DNA of 40,062 bases from JAAYDY01 sp964500225 (lineage in GTDB: Bacteria > Planctomycetota > Phycisphaerae > FEN-1346 > JAACEH01), in the NCBI GenBank assembly GCA_964500225.1, contig CAZCOA010000024.1, forward strand, positions 1 to 40,062, in the 5' to 3' direction. The position numbers and the translations under genes were made by a program. The notes under the pieces are model-generated. The model saw only the letters and a list, made by a program, of their open reading frames with translations, was not told the DNA's origin and did not search any database. Below, in pieces: positions 31,047-39,367 of the stretch (positions are counted from its first letter, which is position 1; the number at the start of each line of letters is the position of its first letter).

Positions 31047-32705
31047 TTATGCGCCCACGCGATCCAGGAACGTCTTGACCGCCTCGAAGGTGGTGAAGCC
31101 GCCCGTCATGTTGTAGGCGTCGTACCCGTGTTGGCAGAGCAGACGCTGGGCCACGTAGCCGCGAAGCCCGACCTTGCAATACGCGTGGATCGGTCTGTCG
31201 CGCGGCAATTCGTCGAGTCGGTCGCGCAGCTCGTCCAAGGGAATAAGGACGGCATTGTGAACGTGGCCGGCGTCATATTCCTGACGCGTACGTACGTCCA
31301 GCACGAGGGCGTCGGGTACGGTGCCTCGGGCGACGGTTTCGGGCTGGACCAGGCGATGGTCGCCGCGAAGCACATTGGCGGCAGTGAAGCCGGCCATGTT
31401 GACGGGATCTTTGGCCGAGCCGAACGGCGGGGCGTAGCACAGCTCCAGGTTCTCAAGGTCGTAGACGGTCATGCCGGCGCGCAGGGCCGTGGCCAGGACG
31501 TCGATCCGCTTGTCCACGCCGTGCGTGCCGACGATCTGGACTCCGAGCAGACGGCCGTCGTCGGGGTCGAACAGGAGTTTCATGGCCATGGGGGCCGCCC
31601 CAGGATAGTATCCCGCGTGGCTGCCGGGGTGGAGGTACACTTTCTCGAAGCGGCGCTGCGTGCGGTGCAGCGTCTTCTCGTTGGCGCCGGTCATGCCGGC
31701 GACGAGGGAGAAGAGTCTGACGATGGCGGTTCCCAAGGTGCCGTTGTAACGGCTGTCGCGGCCGCACATGTTGTCGGCGGCGATGCGTCCCTGACGGTTG
31801 GCGGGACCGGCCAGCGGCACCAGGGCCGCGCGGCCCGTCACCGGATCGGTCACCTCGACGGCGTCGCCGGCGGCGTAGATGTCCGGATCGCTGGTCCGCA
31901 TGCGGTCGTCCACGGCGATGCCGCCGGTGACGCCGAGCTCTAGGCCGGCCTCCTTGGCCAGTTGCACCTCCGGCCGCACACCCACGCCGACCAGGATCAG
32001 GTCGGCCTCGAGCGTGGAGCCGTCGGACAGCGTGGCGGTGACGCCGGCGGGCGACCCGGCGAACGCCTTGGCGGCGGTGCCGAGTCGGACGGCGACGCCG
32101 TTGGCTTTCAACTCGCGCAGAAGCCATTCGGCCATCTCGGCGTCCAGCGCGGGCATGACCTGGTGGGCCATTTCGACGAGCGTCACGTCGAGACCGCGAC
32201 GACGCAGCGCCTCGACCATCTCCAGGCCGATGTATCCGCCGCCGAGGATCAGGGCCCGCCGCGCGCCGGCATCCACCAGGGCCTTGATGCGGTCGGTGTC
32301 GGTCAGGTTCCGCAGGGTGAGGATGCGCGGGTCGTCGATGCCGGGAATCGGCGGACGAACCGGCTCGGCGCCGGGAGCCAGGAGGAGCTTGTCATAGGGT
32401 TCTCGTCGCTCGGTGCCGTCGGGACCGAGCAGGAGCACCTGTCGGGCCTTGCGGTCGATGACGAGCACGGCAGTGCGCGTGCGAACGTCGATGCGGAACC
32501 GGCGGCGCAGCCCCTCGGCCGTCTGGACGAGGAGCCGGTTGCGCTCGGGGATGTCGCCGCCGATGTAGTAGGGCAGGCCGCAGTTGGCGAACGACACATA
32601 TTCTCCCCGCTCGAAGATGACGATGTCGGCGGTTTCGTTCAGCCTCCGGGCTCTTGCGGCGCAGCTGGCTCCGGCGGCAACGCCTCCGACGATAATCAAC
32701 CTCAT
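31047..32705 (-). CDS. CoA-disulfide reductase/NADH-oxidase-like flavoprotein fused to rhodanese
   Basis: This is a 552-residue fusion. Residues 1-450 form the pyridine-nucleotide-disulfide oxidoreductase fold: FAD motif VGGVAAGASCA at the start, single active-site Cys C42 in SFANCGLPYY, NAD(P)H motif LGGGYIGLE, and IYAAGDAVEV. About 100 C-terminal residues form a rhodanese domain, with LVLDVRTRQEYDAGHVHNA and its active Cys in HAYCKVG. This is the CoADR-RHD arrangement, known to reduce CoA or bacillithiol disulfides, persulfides or polysulfide. ATG at 32705 follows GGGAGA at 5 bases. The Cys layout favours CoA disulfide/persulfide over simple NADH oxidase. Confidence 0.9.
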   Translation of the reverse strand: MRLIIVGGVAAGASCAARARRLNETADIVIFERGEYVSFANCGLPYYIGGDIPERNRLLVQTAEGLRRRFRIDVRTRTAVLVIDRKARQVLLLGPDGTERREPYDKLLLAPGAEPVRPPIPGIDDPRILTLRNLTDTDRIKALVDAGARRALILGGGYIGLEMVEALRRRGLDVTLVEMAHQVMPALDAEMAEWLLRELKANGVAVRLGTAAKAFAGSPAGVTATLSDGSTLEADLILVGVGVRPEVQLAKEAGLELGVTGGIAVDDRMRTSDPDIYAAGDAVEVTDPVTGRAALVPLAGPANRQGRIAADNMCGRDSRYNGTLGTAIVRLFSLVAGMTGANEKTLHRTQRRFEKVYLHPGSHAGYYPGAAPMAMKLLFDPDDGRLLGVQIVGTHGVDKRIDVLATALRAGMTVYDLENLELCYAPPFGSAKDPVNMAGFTAANVLRGDHRLVQPETVARGTVPDALVLDVRTRQEYDAGHVHNAVLIPLDELRDRLDELPRDRPIHAYCKVGLRGYVAQRLLCQHGYDAYNMTGGFTTFEAVKTFLDRVGA

Positions 32706-32772
32706 GGTCTCTCCCTTCGTAGGACCGAGTCGTTCGTCATCCGGCGCGCGACTTTTCCGCCGGTCTCGAGCA
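32706..32772. other. Leader of the CoA-disulfide-reductase gene
   Basis: Short leader between the leftward promoter at 32773-32801 and the ATG at 32705. The whole spacer to the next gene (33031) is 325 bases. In the remaining 230 bases (32802-33030) I see no gene and no convincing rightward promoter. Confidence 0.4.
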
Positions 32773-32801
32773 AGGATAGTCGCAATGCCGCAGCGAGACA
32801 A
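32773..32801 (-). promoter_or_regulatory. Promoter of the CoA-disulfide-reductase gene
   Basis: On the minus strand TTGTCT (complement of 32796-32801) and TATCCT (complement of 32773-32778) are 17 bases apart, about 68 bases before the start codon. Confidence 0.55.
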
Positions 32802-33030
32802 GATCCCCTGGGGTATTCGGCGGCCGCCACCGTGGTGCGCCGGCTGTGGGCGGTCGCCGTGACCGCCGCACGGGCAGGCCCAAGGAATCAAGAAGGCTCG
32901 ATGGTTGTGCCGATAGGACACCTGGTGTGGACTGTCCGCCGGAAACTCCGGCAGCATCGGTTGCCGCAGCCGCGGCGGTTGCCGACAAGGCTTGGACCGT
33001 GGCATCGCCAGTTCTCGGAGGATCGGTCGG

Positions 33031-33312
33031 ATGAAAGTGCTTGTGGTCGTGCTGGTAGTGGTGGGCGTGTTGGGCGTCCTGGTGGCGGTCAGCGCAACGG
33101 CCCAGGAGTCGCGGCCGAGCGGCACCAGCCCGGTGGTGCTGGATGTCCGCGATGCGGTGGTGGAGTTCACGAGCGAAGCCGGCGGTGATCCGCTGCGAGC
33201 CTCGCGATGTCGCGTGAAGGTCATGGGCGACTGGGTCCAGATCGAACAGCGCGGCGATAACACGATTCTCATCCCCCGCCGTGCGATCAAGGCCGTGACC
33301 ATGAACAACTGA
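33031..33312 (+). CDS. Small secreted or membrane-anchored protein, unknown
   Basis: This 93-residue protein has a strong N-terminal hydrophobic stretch (VLVVVLVVVGVLGVLVAVSA), possibly cleaved after ATA. It is followed by a compact domain (VVLDVRDAVVEFTSE, CRVKVMGDWVQIEQ, NTILIPRRAIKAV) that looks beta-rich and could be a small barrel. GGAGG lies 9 bases before the ATG. It has no close neighbours on the same strand: the CoA-disulfide reductase gene runs away and the next gene is 584 bases on. No family recognised. Confidence 0.68.
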   Translation: MKVLVVVLVVVGVLGVLVAVSATAQESRPSGTSPVVLDVRDAVVEFTSEAGGDPLRASRCRVKVMGDWVQIEQRGDNTILIPRRAIKAVTMNN

Positions 33313-33844
33313 TACGGTCGCCCTGTCGGAGGCGGGGCCGGTCCTGTCTCCCGATACCGCCCAGCGCGAAAGCGATCTGGCCGCGGTCCTCGCCGGTGAT
33401 CGTCCTTTGCGAGCCGACGCGCATCAGGCGACTGCCTTGCCTTGGTGAAGGCTTGGTCACAGGGCGTGACTGCTTTCAGGGGCGAGTGCTCTCCCACGCT
33501 TCAACCAGAGCGACGAACCGCGTGCAACGGTTCGTGCAAGCAGGCGATCGCGGCGCGTTTGGACGCCGTGGCAGCTTGTCGTGAGCTGGGCGAAGAGCCG
33601 TCATGTATCGCCGTACCGACTGACCGGCATCACACATGCCCGATGGGCATGGTCCAGTTTGCCACAAGTGCGAGGGAGCCGCGCGTCTGCCTATAGATGC
33701 GCGGTGGTGCGCAACCGATTCGTCGGCGCGCTTCAGCGAGCAGAAGCGCGGAGCCCCCTGAGTTTCTTCATGCGAAACGCTGCACCATGGCACAAGTCAT
33801 TACTCGTTCGCCATGGCGGCGGTACGAGCGCATGCACCAACCCC
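33313..33844. other. Hairpin-rich non-coding region
   Basis: No credible gene over about 530 bases. It contains a row of perfect or near-perfect stems with short loops: GTCAC/GTGAC (33456-33470), CGAACCG/CGGTTCG (33514-33534), CATGCCC/GGGCATG (33635-33651), GCGCGTCT/AGATGCGC with one G-U pair (33681-33702) and CGCGCTTC/GAAGCGCG (33727-33750). None has a T-run, so they are not ordinary terminators. No known RNA family is recognised. Confidence 0.45.
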
Positions 33845-33872
33845 TTGATAATTGCCGCAATCCTGACACAAT
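33845..33872 (+). promoter_or_regulatory. Promoter of the AraC-family regulator gene
   Basis: TTGATA (33845-33850) and CACAAT (33867-33872) are 16 bases apart, about 25 bases before the ATG at 33897. Confidence 0.5.
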
Positions 33873-33896
33873 GTTGGAGCACAGGAGAGCTTGCGC

Positions 33897-34775
33897 ATGG
33901 ACACAGGCTACAGCGAATCGAATTGGGCACAGATTCTTGACGAGCAGTTGCCGGCCATCGTCAGCGGCCTGCAAGCGGGGCATCTGAAGCTGTTGGACGG
34001 GCGTCCGCCGACAATGAACCGCCGATTCAACTCGCACAACCATCCGGAACTGTGTTTCGTGACGCGCGGTGTGATCGAGGTGCTGAACGACGGAGAGCCC
34101 ATCCGGGTCCGAGCCCATGAGGTGCTGTTGGTGGCGCCGCGGATGCTGCACGAGACGCGGTCGGTCGGGCGCATCGCGGAGACCATCTGGATGGCGGCAT
34201 CGCCAAATCATCTGGGCAGCCAGGTGGCGACATTCGACGAGCAGGGCAATCACCAGATGCTCGGTGCGCTGGACTTCCTGGACTTTCCCCCGGCCAACCG
34301 CGTTCTGACGCAGTTGATCGAGGAGTTGAACAGCCGCCGCCGCGGCTGGGTGCTGCTGTGCAAGGGGTTGCTGTGCATGCTGCTGGCGCAGGCGTTGCGA
34401 CAACTGGGCACGGACGGTCAGCCCCTTCCGCCGCAGGAGGACTGGTCGGACGCGCAGGTGGTGGCGTTCAATGCCCGTGACTTCATTCAGCGCAACTACA
34501 ACCGCGACGTGACGTTGGCCCGGGTGGCCCACCATGTGGCGCTGTCGCCGAACTACCTGGCGAGCCTGTTCAAAAGGCAGTTTGGCCGCACGATCATCGA
34601 CTTTCTGACGGAGGTTCGCATCGAGGCGGCCAAGCAGTTGCTCGAGCGAAGCAATATGAAGATTTCACACATCGCCGAACAGGTGGGCTATAACAGTCCG
34701 TACTACTTCAGTCGGGCGTTCAAGAAGGTGGTTCACTGCTCGCCCAAGCAATTCCGCAGCCGCAGCCAATCGTGA
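33897..34775 (+). CDS. AraC-family transcriptional regulator
   Basis: This 292-residue protein has an N-terminal cupin-like sensor (SHNHPELCFVTRGVIEVLND, then VLLVAPRMLHETR). At the C terminus is the double helix-turn-helix AraC domain (DFIQRNYNRDVTLARVAHHV, then SPNYLASLFKRQFG, and the second helix pair ISHIAEQVGYNSPYYFSRAFK). Such proteins usually sense a sugar or related effector and activate adjacent genes. AGGAG sits 9 bases before the ATG at 33897. The aminotransferase gene and the two ceramidase-like genes follow on the same strand, so they are its likely targets. The effector is unknown. Confidence 0.9.
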   Translation: MDTGYSESNWAQILDEQLPAIVSGLQAGHLKLLDGRPPTMNRRFNSHNHPELCFVTRGVIEVLNDGEPIRVRAHEVLLVAPRMLHETRSVGRIAETIWMAASPNHLGSQVATFDEQGNHQMLGALDFLDFPPANRVLTQLIEELNSRRRGWVLLCKGLLCMLLAQALRQLGTDGQPLPPQEDWSDAQVVAFNARDFIQRNYNRDVTLARVAHHVALSPNYLASLFKRQFGRTIIDFLTEVRIEAAKQLLERSNMKISHIAEQVGYNSPYYFSRAFKKVVHCSPKQFRSRSQS

Positions 34776-34888
34776 CATTTTATACATCCATCGTAACCCA
34801 GTGCATGGCGTTTCAGATGGACTACGGTACACTGGTACGAACAATGTTGGTGACTCTGCGGACTTTTTAGGAATAGGAGCGATTCGGC

Positions 34889-36166
34889 ATGGCGAAGCTA
34901 GCGATCAATGGCGGCAAGAAGGTTTTTCCCAGCGGTCTGAAGGTCAAGTGGCCGCAGTTCGATAAGAGCGACGAACAGGCGTTGCTGAAGGTGTTTCGCA
35001 GCGGCGTGTGGTGGCGTGGCGGGACAATCGAGCTCCAGGCGGCCAGCGCGTGCGGCAAGTTCGAGCGGGATTTCGCCGCATACCACGGCGCGAAGTTCGG
35101 CCTATGCGTGCCGAACGGCACGATCGCCGTGGAACTGGCGCTTCGGGCTGCCGGCGTGAAGGCGGGCGACGAGGTCGTGGTTCCGGCGTTGTCGTTCGTG
35201 GTCTCGGCCTCGGCGGCGTTGCCCCTGGGCGCGATTCCGGTCTTTGCCGACTGCGACCCGAAAACCCTCCAGCCGGACGCCGACTCGATCGAAGCGGCCA
35301 TTTCGCCTCGTACGGCCGCCATTGTCATCGTTCACTTCGGCGGGTATCCGGCCGACCTGGACCGCATCGTAAAAGTCGCTCGCAAGCACAAGCTGCCGCT
35401 GATTGAGGACTGTGCTCACGCACAAGGCTCGCAGTGGCGCGGCAAGGGCGTGGGTTCCTATGGCCAGTTCGGCACGTTCAGCTTCCAGCAGTCCAAGGCG
35501 CTGACCTCCGGCGAGGGCGGCATCGTCCTGTGCAATACCAGGGAGGATTGGGGCAAGATGTATCGGTTCCACAACCTGGGCCGCCTGGAGACGCAGGGCT
35601 TCTACGACTTCTACGAGGTGTCGTCAAACTACCGGCTGACGGACCTTCAGGGCGCGCTGCTGAACAGCCAGTTCGCCAAGATGAAGAAGCAGATCGGCGT
35701 GAAGATGGCCAACGCCAAGGCCCTCAGCGCCGCCCTGCGCGAGATCGGCGGCCTGGAGCCGCTGCCTGAAGACAAACGCATCACACGCCGCGGATACTAC
35801 TACTTCTGCATGCAGTACAATGCCGACGAGTTCAAGGGGCTTCCCCGGGCCGACTTCCTGGAGGCCGTGAACGCCGAGGGTGTCGTGATGGGTCGCGGCT
35901 ACGGGCGATCAATTCACGAGTACCCGCTGTTCCAGAACATGAAGGTGCCAGCGAAATATGTCGGCGCTCAATACAAGAAAACCCAGTGTCCGAATGCGGT
36001 GAAGGCGGCCGGCGAGCGGCTGTGCACGATTCACCAGGCGTTCCTGCTGGCCGAGCGTTCGCAGTTCCTCAAGATCGCCGACGCCGTGGCCAAGATCAAG
36101 GAGAACATCGACGAGCTCGTGAAGGCCAAGAGCACGGCTCGCAAGGCAACGGCAAAGAAGAAGTAA
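34889..36166 (+). CDS. DegT/DnrJ/EryC1/StrS-family PLP aminotransferase
   Basis: The 425-residue product has the sugar-aminotransferase fold. It has the N-terminal block AINGGKKVFPSG, the cofactor-binding block VPNGTIAVELALRA, LIEDCAHAQGS, the PLP lysine K203 in FQQSKALTSGEGG, and SSNYRLTDLQGALL. Members transfer amino groups to keto-sugars or scyllo-inosose. The C terminus carries a lysine-rich tail (KARKATAKKK-like). GGAG lies about 10 bases upstream of the ATG. It is preceded by an AraC regulator and followed by two ceramidase-like genes, so an amino-sugar or amino-cyclitol pathway is plausible. The specific substrate cannot be told. Confidence 0.9.
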   Translation: MAKLAINGGKKVFPSGLKVKWPQFDKSDEQALLKVFRSGVWWRGGTIELQAASACGKFERDFAAYHGAKFGLCVPNGTIAVELALRAAGVKAGDEVVVPALSFVVSASAALPLGAIPVFADCDPKTLQPDADSIEAAISPRTAAIVIVHFGGYPADLDRIVKVARKHKLPLIEDCAHAQGSQWRGKGVGSYGQFGTFSFQQSKALTSGEGGIVLCNTREDWGKMYRFHNLGRLETQGFYDFYEVSSNYRLTDLQGALLNSQFAKMKKQIGVKMANAKALSAALREIGGLEPLPEDKRITRRGYYYFCMQYNADEFKGLPRADFLEAVNAEGVVMGRGYGRSIHEYPLFQNMKVPAKYVGAQYKKTQCPNAVKAAGERLCTIHQAFLLAERSQFLKIADAVAKIKENIDELVKAKSTARKATAKKK

Positions 36167-36311
36167 TCGTCGTCCACCTATGCCGAATCGGTGGGTGTCG
36201 CGTTGCGGCGGGGCGTCCATGGCGGTCGCTTGCAGCGCGGCACTCCATCGTCCTTTGGCACCGTGCGGCGTTCAACTGTTCGGCGCATCGCACAGCAAGG
36301 AGGGCATTCCC

Positions 36312-37517
36312 GTGCAAGGCCGCCACGATCTCCTGATCGGGATTGCTTCGGTCGATATCACGCCGCCGGTCGGCGTGACGCTGTCCGGATACAAGCCGCG
36401 GATTTCCCGGTCCATCGGACACTCGCTGCGCGCCGAGGCTATGGCTTGCCGCCGGGGCGACAAGGCCTGGGTGCTGGTCGCCAGCGACACCATCGGCTAC
36501 GGGCGCGACGATGTGGCGGAGATCCGCGGCCGCATTCGCCAGACGTGTGCTCTGCCGGGCGAAGCCGTCATGATCTGCGCCACCCACACGCACAGCGGTC
36601 CGGCCACCCTCTATGGCGGCGACAAACTCAGCGACTTGGATCAACAGTACTTGGCCGACCTCAAAGGGAAGTTGGCGGACGTGGCTGTCGCGGCGTTTCA
36701 TTCAGCCGAGCCCGGACGCCTGGAAACCGCCTGGACCGAGGCGCCGAACCTGGCCCACAACCGCCGTGTCAAAGGCGCCGGCGGTGTCTGGACCAACGAG
36801 TGGTGGGATCCCGATGGCAAACATCCCGGATACGTCGATCCGTCGGTGATGCTCGTCGGTGTAAGGCGGCCGAGCGGACGTCTGGCGGCCCTGATGGTCA
36901 ACTACGGGTGTCATCCCGTCACGCTTGGTTACAACAGTTTCGCCATCTCGCCCGACTATCCGGGATATCTCAAAGATGCCCTCGAGCGGCAGGGTGTGGC
37001 CCAGACGGTGCTCTTCGTCAACGCCGGCGGCGGGAACGTCAATCCGCGCGTATGTATCGAGGTGGGCGACGAGCATCCGCGGAAAATGGGCGAGGCGCTG
37101 GCGGCCATGGTGGCGTCGGCAGTAGGGCGTCTGACCCCCGTAGCCGACGGTCCGCTTGTCTGGCACCGTGAGCCGTGGACCTTGGTACGCACCCGCGAGC
37201 CACGACAGCCCGCGGATCGGCCGGGGTGTCATGTGGGCGACTCGATTCCGACGGAGATCCAGGCTTTGCGAGTTGGCGATTTGGGCCTGATCGGGTTGCC
37301 CGGCGAATTGTTCAGCGAATATTCTCGGATGCTGCGCGATATCAGCAGTGTGCCTCAGACGGTGATCGTGCAACTGGCCAACGATTGCATTTCGTATCTG
37401 CCGACCGACGAGGCAATGGCCCAGGGAGCCTACGAGAGCAAGTCCGCTCCCGTGGAACGCATGCAAGATATGATTATGGAGCACGCCGGCAGGGCCTTTG
37501 CAGCTATTGCCGACTAA
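36312..37517 (+). CDS. Neutral/alkaline ceramidase-like protein, paralogue A
   Basis: This 401-residue protein resembles the N-terminal domain of neutral/alkaline ceramidases (start IGIASVDITPPVGVTLSGYK). Zinc-ligand blocks are present: CATHTHSGPAT, YGCHPVTLG, LIGLPGELFSEY and ISYLPTDEAMAQGAYE. At the nucleophile position, where ceramidases have G-D-V-S-P-N, it reads GGNVNPR, so Asn replaces the catalytic Ser. No signal peptide is present with the chosen start, GTG at 36312, which has AAGGAGGG 7 bases upstream. The enzyme is therefore probably cytoplasmic and unlikely to be a true ceramidase. It is 40 bases from its paralogue. Confidence 0.8.
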   Translation: MQGRHDLLIGIASVDITPPVGVTLSGYKPRISRSIGHSLRAEAMACRRGDKAWVLVASDTIGYGRDDVAEIRGRIRQTCALPGEAVMICATHTHSGPATLYGGDKLSDLDQQYLADLKGKLADVAVAAFHSAEPGRLETAWTEAPNLAHNRRVKGAGGVWTNEWWDPDGKHPGYVDPSVMLVGVRRPSGRLAALMVNYGCHPVTLGYNSFAISPDYPGYLKDALERQGVAQTVLFVNAGGGNVNPRVCIEVGDEHPRKMGEALAAMVASAVGRLTPVADGPLVWHREPWTLVRTREPRQPADRPGCHVGDSIPTEIQALRVGDLGLIGLPGELFSEYSRMLRDISSVPQTVIVQLANDCISYLPTDEAMAQGAYESKSAPVERMQDMIMEHAGRAFAAIAD

Positions 37518-37557
37518 GACGCTCAGCGTGCCGCCGTCGTATCGGGAGGAACGACAC

Positions 37558-38769
37558 ATGGGGGAAAAGGTGGGGCTCGGAATCGGCATCGCTTCGGCCG
37601 ACATCACGCCGCCGGTCGGGGCTATCCTGGTGGGATATAAGCCTCGCCAGTCCACGGCTCTGGGGCACACGCTGCGGGCCGAGGCCCTCGTCGTCAGGGA
37701 CAACAGCGGCAGGGCGTGGGCCCTGATCACGAGTGACACGATCGGCTATCCCCGGAGTTACGTCCAGGACGTTCGCCGCATGATTGCCGCAAGAACGCCG
37801 CTGGCCGCCGAGGCGGTGATGGTTTCCGGCACGCATACCCACAGCGGTCCGGCGACGAGCATGTTCGGCGGTGAGGAGCTGAAGCCGCTGGACGTGAAGT
37901 ACCTGGAATCGCTGAAGGAGACCCTGGCCGACCTGGTCGCTCGCGCATGGGCCGATGCGGCGCCGGGCACGGTGGAGGTCGCCTATACCAAGGCTCCGAC
38001 GCTCGGGTCCAATCGCCGCGTCAAGCTGGCCGACGGAACCTGGGGCAACGAGTGGAACGATCCCGAAGGCAAACACCCGGGGTTCTTCGATCCGACGGTA
38101 ATGCTCGTAGGGGTTCGGCGTCCCACGGGGCGTCTGGCGGCGCTGGTGGTGGCCTATGGTTGTCACCCGGTCGTTCTCGGGCCGAGCAGCCTGGACATCT
38201 CGGCCGATTACCCCGGCTACCTCAAGGACCAGTTGGAGCGTCAGGGCGTGGCCGACACGGTCCTGTTCGTCAATGGCGGCGGGGCCAACATCAACCCGCG
38301 CGTCTGCATCCAAGTGGGAGCCGAGCACCCGAAGCGCATGGGCGAGGCTCTGGCCGACATCGTTGCGCCGGCCGTTGCGGACCTGAAACCGATTGCCGCC
38401 GGTGCGGTCCGGTCACGCCAGGAGCCGTGGAACATCGTCCGTACCCGCGATGCGATCAAAGGACAGCAGAGTCCCGGGCGCAAGAAGGGCGAGACCATCG
38501 CCACGGAGATCCAGGCGTTCCGTACAGGCGACCTGTCGTTGGTGAGCCTGCCCGGGGAACTGTTCAGCGAGTACCAGGGCATGCTTCGCGAGGCGAGCCC
38601 CACCGAGCACACTGTGGTGGTGTCGCTTGCCAACGACTACATCGGCTACTTCCCGACGGACGAGGCCCAGGCCCAGGGCGCTTACGAGGCCAACATGTGT
38701 CCGGCCGCGGAGTTCGAGGGCCTGTTGATGGGTTGTGCTCGGAAGGCGTTCGGCGCCATCGCCGACTGA
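37558..38769 (+). CDS. Neutral/alkaline ceramidase-like protein, paralogue B
   Basis: This 403-residue protein is collinear with paralogue A over its whole length. Shared blocks include IASADITPPVGAILVGYKPR, THTHSGPATSMFGG, YGCHPVVLG, SLPGELFSEY and NDYIGYFPTDEAQAQGAYE. The site of the ceramidase nucleophile reads GGANINPR, again Asn in place of Ser, so the substitution is conserved within the pair. GGGAGGA lies 8 bases upstream of the ATG at 37558. There is no signal peptide. A strong terminator follows 88 bases after the stop and closes the AraC/DegT/ceramidase-like cluster. Confidence 0.82.
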   Translation: MGEKVGLGIGIASADITPPVGAILVGYKPRQSTALGHTLRAEALVVRDNSGRAWALITSDTIGYPRSYVQDVRRMIAARTPLAAEAVMVSGTHTHSGPATSMFGGEELKPLDVKYLESLKETLADLVARAWADAAPGTVEVAYTKAPTLGSNRRVKLADGTWGNEWNDPEGKHPGFFDPTVMLVGVRRPTGRLAALVVAYGCHPVVLGPSSLDISADYPGYLKDQLERQGVADTVLFVNGGGANINPRVCIQVGAEHPKRMGEALADIVAPAVADLKPIAAGAVRSRQEPWNIVRTRDAIKGQQSPGRKKGETIATEIQAFRTGDLSLVSLPGELFSEYQGMLREASPTEHTVVVSLANDYIGYFPTDEAQAQGAYEANMCPAAEFEGLLMGCARKAFGAIAD

Positions 38770-38857
38770 TTCGATACGATAGCGCCGGCCGGAGCACCAC
38801 TCCGACCGCAGCGCAGGTGCGTTGCTGTTGCCAACCCCAGAGCCGGCGCACCGACGC

Positions 38858-38891
38858 GGGGCGACTCCCACCGAGTCGCCCCGGCTTTTTT
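38858..38891 (+). terminator. Rho-independent terminator of the AraC/DegT/ceramidase-like cluster
   Basis: A 10-bp perfect stem (38858-38867 with 38873-38882) is followed by GGC and six T (38886-38891). It lies about 90 bases after the stop of paralogue B. Confidence 0.92.
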
Positions 38892-39059
38892 GAGAGACTC
38901 TCCCACGAAAGCGCCTTTGAGGTTGTTCATGGGGGCAACCCTTTTTCGGAGGTAAAACCTCCCGGCCGTTCTGAGAGTCATGAAGCCCATTTCCTACAGA
39001 CGGTGGCGGTGTTTTGGCCCCCCTATGGTGGCTTCCCATCATTTGGTATTCAGTTTGAC
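38892..39059. other. Intergenic stretch between terminator and B12-regulated promoter
   Basis: About 170 bases with no gene. Small stems follow the terminator: GAGAG/CTCTC at 38892-38902, GGTTG/CAACC with a T-run behind it (about 38921-38945), and GGAGGT/ACCTCC at 38949-38963. These could be additional termination signals. Confidence 0.4.
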
Positions 39060-39088
39060 TTGACGTTGCCGAAGAGGCAAGCTATCCT
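39060..39088 (+). promoter_or_regulatory. Promoter of the B12-riboswitch transcript
   Basis: TTGACG (39060-39065) and TATCCT (39083-39088) are 17 bases apart. Transcription would start near 39095, exactly at the first paired bases of the riboswitch. Confidence 0.72.
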
Positions 39089-39094
39089 ATATCC

Positions 39095-39265
39095 TGTTGC
39101 AGGTGTCCCGGCTTGGGGCCGGGATGAAAAGGGAAGCCGGTGCAATTCCGGCACGGTCGCGCCGCTGTGAACGGCCGACGGACCCGCATGATGCCACTGT
39201 CCTGCCGCAAGGACGGGAAGGCGCGGGAGTCCGAAGGGCCGTGAGTCAGAAGACCTGCCTGCGAC
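39095..39265 (+). promoter_or_regulatory. Cobalamin (adenosylcobalamin) riboswitch
   Basis: The sequence carries the complete set of conserved blocks. P1 is GCAGGT (39099-39104) with ACCTGC (39253-39258). The core follows: AAGGGAAGCCGGTGCAATTCC, then GCACGGTCGCGCCGCTGTGA (the B12-box form GCCGCTGT at 39161-39168), GATGCCACTGT (39190-39200), GGGAGTCC and GAGTCAGAAGACCTGCC. It lies directly after a promoter and before a terminator (39368-39400) and a secreted-protein gene, so the likely outcome is B12-dependent repression of that gene. Confidence 0.95.
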
Positions 39266-39367
39266 GGTTACGAGCGTCTTCGCGAGAAAGACAGCGTAGC
39301 AAGACTGGCCTTATGGCGACCGGTACACCGCGGCTCTGCCGGTCATGCGATGCGGCCGTCGTTGTTG

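Noticed and set aside
33476..33793. A 105-codon minus-strand frame in the non-coding region before araC
   Set aside because: Cys/Arg/Ser-rich with no ribosome-binding site or recognisable domain; more likely chance in a hairpin-rich spacer.
36180..36311. N-terminal extension of ceramidase-like paralogue A from 36180
   Set aside because: The extra 44 residues have no counterpart in paralogue B, and AAGGAGGG precedes the GTG at 36312 at ideal spacing.
38682..38990. A minus-strand frame starting MGFMTLRTAGRFYLRK across the terminator
   Set aside because: It runs through the terminator stem and into the ceramidase-like gene, and has no ribosome-binding site.
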